The notes below the pieces were generated by a model, which worked only from the letters and a program-made list of their open reading frames with translations, did not search any database and had not been told where the DNA came from. Below, piece by piece: positions 57,109-64,000 of a stretch of DNA of 64,000 bases. Within the stretch, counting starts at the first letter, position 1. Every line of letters starts with the position of its first letter. This DNA is from CAWGAJ01 sp963820545 (lineage in GTDB: Bacteria; Planctomycetota; Planctomycetia; Pirellulales; Thermoguttaceae), in assembly GCA_963820545.1 (NCBI GenBank), contig CAWGAJ010000002.1:1178001-1242000 (forward strand), in the 5' to 3' direction. The position numbers were made by a program, and so were the translations under genes.

Positions 57109-57897
57109 ATGCTGCGTGAAGTGACCAAAGAAGAATGGATGAAGATGCTGGGCATACCGGCGAACCGGACGCCGCAGGCCTTGCTCATGTGGGGAACGAG
57201 GAACCTGAAGACACGATACGCGGCCATGCACCGGCACTTCAGTCACGTGCTGGAGATCCGTTCCCCGAATGGTCTGGTGGAAGACGTACTGATCGGAATG
57301 CTTGGGGAGATATGCGTGGGCTATGCATCGGTGTACGGTGCGCCGATGGCCAGCGAAATCGCGCACCTTTTTGGCGTCCTTGGCGCCCGGCTAGTTATCC
57401 AGATCGGCGCCTGCGGCGGATTTGCCGAGGGATTGAGGGCCGGAGACCTCTTTGTCGTCGAGGAGGCTTATTGTGGGGAGGGAGCGTCCCAGTACTACAA
57501 ACCGAATGGTAAAATCGTAGACGCGACCGTGAGCTTTTCAAACATAGGTGATAGCCGCAACATTCCGATCAAGCGCGGGAGGATATACACCACATCCGCG
57601 CTGTTCGCGGAAGGCAAAGATGACATTGAAAACTGGGCCCGGCAGGGATTCTCGGCGGTGGACATGGAGACCGCCGCCACATTCGCTGTTGCAGAGCATT
57701 TCGGGATGCAGAGGGGCAGCCTCCTTACGGTGTTCGACAATCCTCTTGGAAAGGATCACATTCTCACGACTGATTCGGAGAAAAAGGAACGCCGAGGAAC
57801 TGCACAAGAGGCAATGGTGAACATGGCTCTTGCTGCCATTAAGGCTCAGGTGAAGACCAACAGCGAGCGGCGCCGTGCGCGAAAGGAAAATAGATGA
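57109..57897 (+). CDS. Nucleoside phosphorylase, PNP/UDP family
   Basis: 262 residues. Family marks: VLIGMLGEICVGYASVYGAP, GARLVIQIGACGGFAEGLRAG DLFVVEEAYCGEG and, late, FSAVDMETAATFAVAEHFG, whose MET..A motif binds ribose and base. Probably a hexameric trimer-of-dimers purine or uridine phosphorylase for salvage; the base preference cannot be read from this. It overlaps the next gene by four bases (ATGA). Confidence 0.85.
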   Translation: MLREVTKEEWMKMLGIPANRTPQALLMWGTRNLKTRYAAMHRHFSHVLEIRSPNGLVEDVLIGMLGEICVGYASVYGAPMASEIAHLFGVLGARLVIQIGACGGFAEGLRAGDLFVVEEAYCGEGASQYYKPNGKIVDATVSFSNIGDSRNIPIKRGRIYTTSALFAEGKDDIENWARQGFSAVDMETAATFAVAEHFGMQRGSLLTVFDNPLGKDHILTTDSEKKERRGTAQEAMVNMALAAIKAQVKTNSERRRARKENR

Positions 57898-58262
57898 TGG
57901 AAGAGAAACAATCGAGCGAAGACGAGTCGCCGCATTATTATTGCACTGAGTGTTATCAGGAAGTATCAATCAACGATACCATCTGCCGGCATTGCGGCGC
58001 GGATGTAAGCCAGCTTGAGGAAGAAGATGCGTCCGAGGAGACAAAGCAGGAATTAAATCCCATTGTCTGTCCCCGCTGTGAAACCGCGCTTGAATACGTG
58101 GGGACAAAGAAATTCTACGAAGGTACTCGGGCGTTTGATGTCTTGGGTGGAATTTGGGAATTGCTCAAAAACCGTGAACAATACGACGTCTATGTCTGTC
58201 CGCAATGCGGGCGATTGGAATTTTTTGTGGATGGCATTGGAGAGCAGTTCCGGCCTCACTAG
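57894..58262 (+). CDS. Zinc-ribbon protein
   Basis: 122 residues with two treble-clef or zinc-ribbon motifs: HYYCTECYQEVSINDTICRHCG at about 20-40, and a second at NPIVCPRCETALEYVG...DVYVCPQCGRLEFFV. An acidic linker QLEEEDASEETKQE joins them. Probably a metal-binding adaptor. It is translationally coupled to the phosphorylase (ATGA overlap) and shares a four-base CTAG end with the kinase gene on the other strand. Confidence 0.75.
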   Translation: MMEEKQSSEDESPHYYCTECYQEVSINDTICRHCGADVSQLEEEDASEETKQELNPIVCPRCETALEYVGTKKFYEGTRAFDVLGGIWELLKNREQYDVYVCPQCGRLEFFVDGIGEQFRPH

Positions 58263-60952
58263 CGATTCGCCGGAGATTCAGATTTTGCCGGCTTTCTCGC
58301 TGCGGAATCGGCTGGTAATGGCAACAAGTTTTCGGCGTTCATGCCCGCGTTACGGCCGTCGCTGGCCGTGCCGATGGCGGGATTTTCCAGAGACGCCTCA
58401 TCCAAGCCGTAGTCGGCCGGCGTATGGGAGTGGACGGGCCGATCCGCACCAGGCAGTTTGTTCCACAGGATGCGCCGGAAAACGGTTGGTTTTCCCGGGA
58501 AGCTGCCCCAGTACTTTCGCCATCCCTCGAAAGTCAAAGTATCGGATGGCGGTTGGGCGTCGAGGCTGCGAATGGTCCAGAAGACTTCGGTATCTTGGTA
58601 GAAGTTGTGATCGCCGTTCCAGACGATCTGCCGCCGGGCGTTTTCCAACGGCCCCAGGACTTCTTGTTCGATCAGCGAATTGCCGGGCGATATCATGAAA
58701 ATGTTGTCGGTGCAATTCAGTTGAACCGTGAATTGATAAGGAGCGGTCTGACTGCTGGCAAGGCGCGCCAAGCCGCCCCGCGCCATCACGGTCACGTGCC
58801 GCAGGTCCAGGCGAAGCATCTCGTCGGGCTGGGGCGATTGGGCGCCGCCTGCCGCCGTTAGCAACCGTTCGCTGGTCGCCAGCAGTCCGTTGTCCCAGGC
58901 TAGATGAACCGGCTGTAAATCCTCCACGTTGAGGAAAGCGCTTCGCCCCGGACCACGGTATCACTGAGCTCGATGGTGGCCAAGGGCGGCGCAGTGTGAT
59001 TACCGCCGGCGACCACGGCGTCGGCGCCGGGAGAGGCGCCGACGCGGAAAAAGGCCACATCCTGGTGGTAAGCCGAAAGTTGATCCGAGGCGTTGGCGAT
59101 GGTGAGCAAACATTTATCCAGCCGGACAGTTTGCCCGCCGCGGATCTCAAACAACGACCAGTTATCGGCGGGCACGTCGCGGGGGACCTCGACTTCAAAG
59201 GCCACATTGGAAATCGTCAGGCGGCCGGAACTCAGGCTGAACATGCTGCGCGGATATTTCACCGGATCGGTCTCGTTGGGGCGGAAGAGAATTATCGGCT
59301 GATAACCTTCGCCGGCGCGGATTGTCAGACGCATATTGGCCAGGCGAATGGGCCGTTCGTCCCGGCGACCGTTGTAACGCAGTTCAATCACGTCGCCGTT
59401 GGCGCAGCGGCACAGGCGGCGGCCAGGCTGGTGAACTGGTTTTCACCGGCGGAGAGGTTGCTTACGACCAGCAGACCGTTTTGCTTAGCGGTAATTTCGG
59501 CGGGCGCAGCGTTTTCGCCCGCTTCGGCCGAGGAAGAAGTTGCTTGCGCCGCTTTGCGCGTGGAATCAAATTGCATGACACCCAAGGCGAGCGCGGAGTT
59601 ATCGCCGCTTCTCAAGAAAATGTCCGGCTGACTGGAATCAATGCCGAGCCAATCCATGGGCGACGCTCCAGGTGCGGCGGATTTCGCGGCCGATTGGGCC
59701 GGAAGCGGGGAAGATTCGCTTGCGCCGGACCGCTATTTGCATCCGCGGTTAGCGGATTAGCAGGGCTCGTAATTCTCCAAAAAACATCGAGCATGATCAC
59801 GATGCACACCAAGGCGGCCACGGAAACCAACCACGGCAAATGCCGCTGGAAAAAAGAAACCTTTGGCGGGGACATCGGCAGCCACGCGCTGCCGCTGAGA
59901 ATAACGGGTTGCAAACCCACTTGTTCGGCCAAAAGCACCAGATCGGCCACTAACTCGCCGGGATCGAGATAGCGGCGCAACGGCTCCTTGGCCATCATCT
60001 TCTGCAAAACGCGGTTGGCCGCTTCCGGCAAATCGGGCCGGAATTGCCGCACGTCCGGCGGCGGTTCGCCTTGATGTTGCAGCAACTTTTGCAGTACTGT
60101 TCCTTCGGGAAAGGGCGGGCGACCGGTGAGCATGAAATAAAACGTGCAACCCAGCGAGTAGATATCGCTGCGCACGTCGGCATTGCGCGGATCGCGGGCC
60201 TGCTCGGGGGCAATATAGTCGAAGGTGCCGAGAGTGACGCCGCTGGCCGTCAGATCGCCCTCGACGGGATTGACCTGGCGCATGCGGGCCAGGCCCATGT
60301 CGATTACTTTCACGAATCCCGTGGGAGTAATCAACACGTTAGAAGGTTTGATATCGCGGTGGACCACGTGCCGGGCATCGGCATGGGCCAGGGCCTCGGC
60401 CACCTGCAGCGTATAGCTTACCGCCTCGCCCAAGGGCAATGGTCCTTTACGTTCCAGCAACTTGCGGAGGTTTTCGCCCTCGACAAACTCGAAAACGATG
60501 AAATGAATTCCGCGATCTTCGCCCACATAATACACCCGGGCGATGTTGTCGTGATCGAGGCGGGCGCAGGATTGGGCCTCGTTTTGGAAGCGTTGCAGAG
60601 TTTCCGGATCAACGGCCTGATCAGGGGGCAGGATTTTCAGGGCCACGGTTCGGTCGAGCCGCGTGTCGATGGCGCGGAATACCCGGCCCATCCCCCCGCC
60701 GCCAACGTATTCGACCAGCTCGAAATACCCCAAGTGATCGCCCGGCATGATCCGACCTTCCATGATCCGGTAAACCGAATCGGAAAAAAGCGGAGCGGCA
60801 ATGGGCGGACGATTGGAAATAACCGTCGGTTGATCGCCGGTCAATTGCAGCGGAGATTGAAGGGACGCCGATTCCAAAGCGCGATCCGCGGCGGCGGCGG
60901 TCTCCGACGACGCTTTAATAACCTTTCGTGCGCTGGAATGGCTGTCGCTCAT
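58259..60952 (-). CDS. Receptor-type Ser/Thr protein kinase (three or more frameshifts)
   Basis: About 895 residues. The kinase domain (about 75-330) has GGGGMGRV (83-90), Lys106 in VALKILPP, HRDIKPSN (198-205), DMGLA at 218-222 in place of DFG, and APEQARDPRNADVRSDIYSLG. A single span, LPWLVSVAALVCIVIMLDVFW, at about 378-398 precedes an extracytoplasmic domain rich in beta strands (RLTISNVAFEVEVPRDVPAD; RQIVWNGDHNFYQDTEVFW). Breaks are near 59690, 59405 and 58945, all single-base type. The receptor layout is the standard planctomycete Hanks kinase. The sensed signal is unknown. Confidence 0.87.
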
Positions 60953-61407
60953 GAGTTCCGCAGTGTCGTGAAAATCAATGTCTTGGTCCGCTGTCGTGCG
61001 TAAATCTCCGCGTAGCGGCGGAAAAAAACAATAACCGCAATTGCTGATTCTTCAGAAACCGGTTCCGCAAGCTGAACGCCCGGCAGTGATGAGTCGTCTG
61101 GCCTTAAAAATAAGATTTTAATAGAAAAAAATGGTTTATCAAGCGCTATTTTAGTAGGGCTGGTGGCCTAAGTACGCTGATTGGGGTATTTTTTTCCTCA
61201 TTAAACCTCATATCACCGGGAAAGTTTCCGGCTTTTTTGCCCAGCCATCTAGGGAGTTTTGCGGGAAAAAACAGACATATCGTTGCATTATTGAGATGGT
61301 TTACGTAAGTAAGTTACGTCAGGTTCGAGTGGTTGCTGGAGATTAAGGAAAACTTATAATGAAATAATTCCAATGCATATTTATCCCTGGTTTGTCGGAG
61401 CGTCGTT
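60953..61407. other. Intergenic divergent-promoter region
   Basis: 455 bases between the kinase start (minus) and the Tat protein (plus). No ORF or RNA is supported. It has an AT-rich part at 61105-61150 and, upstream of the plus gene, TTTACG...TATAATGAAA (61348-61365), a possible -10. Confidence 0.4.
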
Positions 61408-62349
61408 ATGCAAGACAAGATTCACCGACGTCGTTTCCTGATGACCGCGGGATCAATTGGTTTAGGAATCGGACTGATGGGAAAGGGAACTCCAAATCTG
61501 TGGGCGGCTGAATCCGCCGCCGGCGCTCCGAATGCCGAAAAACTGGGATGGCGTCTCGGCTGTCAGGCCTGGAGTTTCAAACGCTTTACCTTGTTCGAGG
61601 CCATCGATAAAATCGCTGCGCTGGGCCTGAAATACCTCGAAGCCTTTCCTAATCAAGCGCTCAGCAAAGATCGGTCTGAGATGCTGATTAACGAAACTTT
61701 GCCGGCAGACGCCCGCAGGGCACTAAAGAAAAAACTAGACGATTGCGGGATAAAATTGGTCAATTACGGAGTATGCGCCCTCTCGGAAATGGAAAACGAC
61801 AACCGGCGCATCTTCGATTTCGCCAAGGACATAGGCATCGAAACGCTAGTGGCTGAACCGGCGGAAGAAATACTGGAAATGCTCGACAAATTGTGTGCGG
61901 AATACGCAATAAGCATTGCCATCCATAACCAACCCAAACCGTCGCATTATTGGAATCCCGATACCGTGCTGAAAGCCTGCCAAGGACGCAGTAAGTACAT
62001 CGGCGCCTGTCCAGATACCGGCCATTGGATGCGTTCGGAATTGGATCCCATGGGGGCGCTTAAGAAACTGGAAGGCCGCATTGTTTCCTTGCATTTCAAG
62101 GATCTTAACAAACAAGGCATCGATGCCCATGAAGTGCCCTGTGGAACCGGGATTTGCGATGTCAGGGGGATGCTTGTTGAACTTTACCGCCAACGGGTGC
62201 AGGCTGTCTTTTCGATCGAATATGAATACAATTGGGACAATTCACTGTCGGAAATTGCCCAGTGCGTGGCGTACTTCGATAAAATAGCCGCCGAATTGGG
62301 TGCCGCTGATGTTTTTAGCCCCAAACCAGTGGCACAACTACCTGGCTAA
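61408..62349 (+). CDS. Tat-exported sugar phosphate isomerase/epimerase-like TIM barrel
   Basis: 313 residues. The Tat signal HRRRFLMTAGSIGLGIGLMG is at residues 5-24 with cleavage near WAAES. The rest is a xylose-isomerase-like AP-endonuclease-2 barrel: LGCQAWSFKRFTLFEAIDKIA, AISIAIHNQPKPSHYWNPDT, YIGACPDTGHWMRSELDPMGA, RIVSLHFKDLNKQG and FSIEYEYNW. Glu, Asp, His and Glu positions that bind metal are present (AEPAEEIL, DTGH, LHFKD, SIEYE). It probably acts on a sugar in the periplasm. Frame intact; GGAG at 61398 supports ATG 61408. Confidence 0.86.
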   Translation: MQDKIHRRRFLMTAGSIGLGIGLMGKGTPNLWAAESAAGAPNAEKLGWRLGCQAWSFKRFTLFEAIDKIAALGLKYLEAFPNQALSKDRSEMLINETLPADARRALKKKLDDCGIKLVNYGVCALSEMENDNRRIFDFAKDIGIETLVAEPAEEILEMLDKLCAEYAISIAIHNQPKPSHYWNPDTVLKACQGRSKYIGACPDTGHWMRSELDPMGALKKLEGRIVSLHFKDLNKQGIDAHEVPCGTGICDVRGMLVELYRQRVQAVFSIEYEYNWDNSLSEIAQCVAYFDKIAAELGAADVFSPKPVAQLPG

Positions 62350-62662
62350 ACCTCTGATCTGACAGTTTTTCTGAAGAATTTCTCACTCATTTTCTAGGCA
62401 AAATCTATTTATATCGGTCATACTGAGTGGACACTTTAGGAAAAGGGAAATTTTTGCCTGCACAAAAAAGAGGCAAAAACGGATTGCTTAAAATATGTGC
62501 ATGACAGCCTATTTTTATCGCACAGTGCAAGCAATGACATAACTGCTTTCATTGCAAGAACATCCGTCAAAGACTTGACTTCTCCTCATTATTCTAGCAG
62601 TTCGTCGCTACGGTGGCGACTCGTTTTACCAATCAACCATCAAGTGATTTAAGGAGAAAGCA
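62350..62662. other. Intergenic stretch, nothing recognised
   Basis: 313 bases. AT-rich, with several direct AAAAA words. The sequence AAGGAGAAAGCAGTG at the end is the ribosome binding site of the next gene. No ORF or RNA supported. Confidence 0.4.
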
Positions 62663-63067
62663 GTGAGTACGGAGATTGCACTCGACTTGACGGAAAGACA
62701 TGCAGAAATTCAACGGATCGCTGAAGACCTCTATGCCAAAAGCCCGGATTGGGTGACCTTCTACCGGGAAATTCTTGGCCTCCACGGCATTGTCCGCCAT
62801 ACATTCCCCACCAGAGAACTGCTCAATGATTTTGAGCAAAGCAATTCCTATAGGGATATTCAGCATATGCTGACCCGGCTGCGGGAAAAAGGCCCCCATG
62901 ATATTGATCTTAAAGAAGAACCTACCCGGGTCATTACCGTTCGCATTCCCAAAAGCCTTCACGAGGCCCTCCGGGCCGAGGCACACGACCACCGCACCAG
63001 CATGAATAAACTATGCATCTCCAAACTGCTCCAATTCATCGACACTCAATTGGTGCCGGAAGAATAG
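62663..63067 (+). CDS. Ribbon-helix-helix (HicB/CopG-like) protein
   Basis: 134 residues from GTG 62663, which has AAGGAG ahead. The N-terminal 85 residues are helical with DWVTFYREILGLHGIVRHTF. The C-terminal segment EEPTRVITVRIPKSLHEALRA EAHDHRTSMNKLCISKLLQFI has the RVITVRIPKSLHEAL beta-helix-helix pattern of CopG/Arc DNA-binding antitoxins and of HicB C-termini. Probably a DNA-binding repressor; no toxin neighbour is seen. Lineage-specific proteins of this kind are known in Planctomycetes. Confidence 0.65.
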   Translation: MSTEIALDLTERHAEIQRIAEDLYAKSPDWVTFYREILGLHGIVRHTFPTRELLNDFEQSNSYRDIQHMLTRLREKGPHDIDLKEEPTRVITVRIPKSLHEALRAEAHDHRTSMNKLCISKLLQFIDTQLVPEE

Positions 63068-63193
63068 GGGTCAGAGGTCAGGTTATACCATAAAGCCGCG
63101 ACCGGTGGTCGCGGGAAAATGGCAACCTGCGCGGAGAGTATGCGCATAGGCACTGTCAGGTGGCACGGGCAGTTTGCCTATGATTAGTATCTG

Positions 63194-63220
63194 CACTGGC
63201 GAAACGCCAGTGGCACCCAA
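63194..63220. repeat. CACTGGCG..CGCCAGTG palindrome
   Basis: CACTGGCG-AAA-CGCCAGTG followed by GCACCCA. A degraded copy, CACTGGCGAGCAGCCAATG followed by GCACAC, is at 33622. A palindrome at 63092-63112 (CCGCGACC-GGTGGTCGCGG) lies just before. Confidence 0.55.
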
Positions 63221-63257
63221 TCCCAATGACATACACCGACCGAGGAAAAGTGGATTT

Positions 63258-63732
63258 GGAGTGGACTTGTAAGCCGGGTTTTGTACCTGCGGGTTATTAA
63301 GCCGAAGGCGATGATCATTTCTCTAGGGCGCCGATTGCTCGGCGTCTCCAGCGGTCTACCCGGAAGTCGGTAGCGGTCCGGACCGACCCGCGGCAACAGC
63401 CGAATGAAAGGGTCATCCGGCGCTGGGCTGCTCCCTGCTTGACCTTGCTCCTGGTGGGGTTTACCGAGCCAGGCCGGTCGCCCGGCCTGCTGGTGAGCTC
63501 TTACCTCGCCGTTTCACCCTTACCCTGCGGCGGACACACGAGGTTGCCCTCGTGCGCCCAGGCCGCCGGGCGGTTTACTTTCTGTTGCACTTTCCCTGAC
63601 CTCGCGGCCGGTGGGTGTTACCCATCACCATGTCCTACAGAGCCCGGACTTTCCTCTCGCCGGAACCCGGTTTGTTATCGGGCCGATATGGCAGCCCGCC
63701 GAGCCCCGACCAGCGATCATCCGGTCCACTCC
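63258..63732 (-). ncRNA. rnpB: RNase P RNA (class A)
   Basis: Catalytic RNA of the tRNA 5'-processing ribozyme. On the minus strand the conserved blocks occur in order: GAGGAAAGTCCGGGCTC (P3-P4 side), ACAGAAAGTAAACCGCC, GGTAAGGGTGAAACGGC with GAGGTAAGAGCTCACC, then AGAGAAATGATCATCGCC and finally ACAAAACCCGGCTTA. The ends GGAGTGGAC and GTCCACTCC pair to form P1. About 475 nucleotides. No coding sequence is credible inside it. Confidence 0.95.
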
Positions 63733-63783
63733 AAACCCAAGATTAAGGATACACGGTTAAGGTCAGTAGTGAAAGGATGTTAG

Positions 63784-63937
63784 AAAATTTTCAGAAAGGA
63801 TGAGGGATGAAGGATAAAGGATGAATAAAAAATGAAACCGCTTGCGGTTTCGCACCGCTTCCTGTTCACGCCCCACCACCCATAACCCTTTATCCCTTGA
63901 ATTCTGAACCCTAAACCCTGAACCCTGAACCCTGCCA
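63784..63937. repeat. GGATGA and CCCTGAA word patches
   Basis: 63797-63830 reads GGATGAGGGATGAAGGATAAA then GGATGAATAAAAAATG; 63887-63937 reads CTTTATCCCTTGAATTCTG, then AACCCTAAACCCTGAACCC then TGAACCCTG. Same type of border patch as at 6062, 31124 and 49708. Confidence 0.6.
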
Positions 63938-64000
63938 GGTGTCACGGTGGCGAAATTCAGCTTCCACGGCCGCTCGAATGGCCCTTTTATCCAGGCACCA
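63911..64000 (-). CDS. C-terminal end of an unidentified gene
   Basis: On the minus strand an open frame enters from the right edge and reads WCLDKRAIRAAVEAEFRHRD then TWQGSGFRV and stop. The last residues come from the GGGTTCAGGGTTTAG word repeat, so the true gene may have gained its stop from the repeat. Too short to identify; it may not be coding. Confidence 0.25.
   Translation of the reverse strand, partial: WCLDKRAIRAAVEAEFRHRDTWQGSGFRV

Noticed and set aside
60044..61003. Open frame of 319 codons on the plus strand
   Set aside because: Antisense to the kinase domain, which has clear conserved motifs; the plus frame has none.
63439..63783. Open frames inside 63184-63783
   Set aside because: They lie in the RNase P RNA gene and have no protein-like composition.

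Overview
The window reads as a stretch of a Planctomycetota genome, probably Pirellulales-like and probably from a draft or metagenome-assembled contig. The lineage call rests on three PEP-CTERM secreted proteins, a receptor-type Ser/Thr kinase, the futalosine menaquinone genes, a zinc-ribbon multi-span membrane protein, and a large load of short palindromic intergenic repeats. This is inference from gene content; there is no rRNA in the window. Two RNA genes are clear, both on the minus strand: tRNA-Val(UAC) at 56.3 kb and RNase P RNA at 63.3-63.7 kb.

Layout. 0-4 kb: the end of dCTP deaminase, a broken orphan antitoxin, a HEAT-repeat lipoprotein-like secreted protein and an AAA+ ATPase. 3.9-10.6 kb: menaquinone genes mqnA and mqnC, an ABC-2 exporter whose permease is fused to a CPBP protease, and an amidohydrolase that could be the aminodeoxyfutalosine deaminase. 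10.5-13.4 kb: a ~0.5 kb direct duplication, each copy carrying a strong promoter-like signal and leading into a different PEP-CTERM gene. 13.4-22.9 kb: housekeeping genes (miaA, aspS, a split glutamine-dependent NAD synthetase, a cobalamin-type radical SAM protein, an RluA pseudouridine synthase). 23-29 kb: an accessory-looking stretch (hypotheticals, toxin-antitoxin debris, GNAT, HD hydrolase, ACT, thioesterase). 29-41 kb: a GAF/receiver signalling protein, a metallophosphoesterase, a third PEP-CTERM gene, a GH10 xylanase, YceH, selenophosphate synthetase with an EF2568-type cysteine desulfurase, and a UvrD-family helicase.

41-51.4 kb is the most unusual part. It is a unidirectional run of eight or so redox genes: two PQQ-like beta-propellers and an NHL-type propeller with membrane anchors, a Tat-signal four-cluster ferredoxin, a NapH-like polyferredoxin, a NuoE-NuoF-ferredoxin fusion and a NuoG/GltD-like diaphorase. 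No hydrogenase or formate dehydrogenase is present. It looks like a membrane module that joins NADH or ferredoxin chemistry in the cytoplasm to Fe-S and propeller proteins outside. 51.5-56 kb is an opposing ATPase-permease-adaptor (MacAB-like) exporter operon. 56-64 kb holds a nucleoside phosphorylase, a zinc-ribbon protein, the kinase, a Tat-exported TIM-barrel protein, a ribbon-helix-helix protein and rnpB.

Caution: about twenty genes, including essential ones such as aspS, are interrupted by over thirty single-base frameshifts, many at short homopolymers. These look like sequencing or assembly errors more than true decay, so I annotate such genes as whole units and give the approximate break points.
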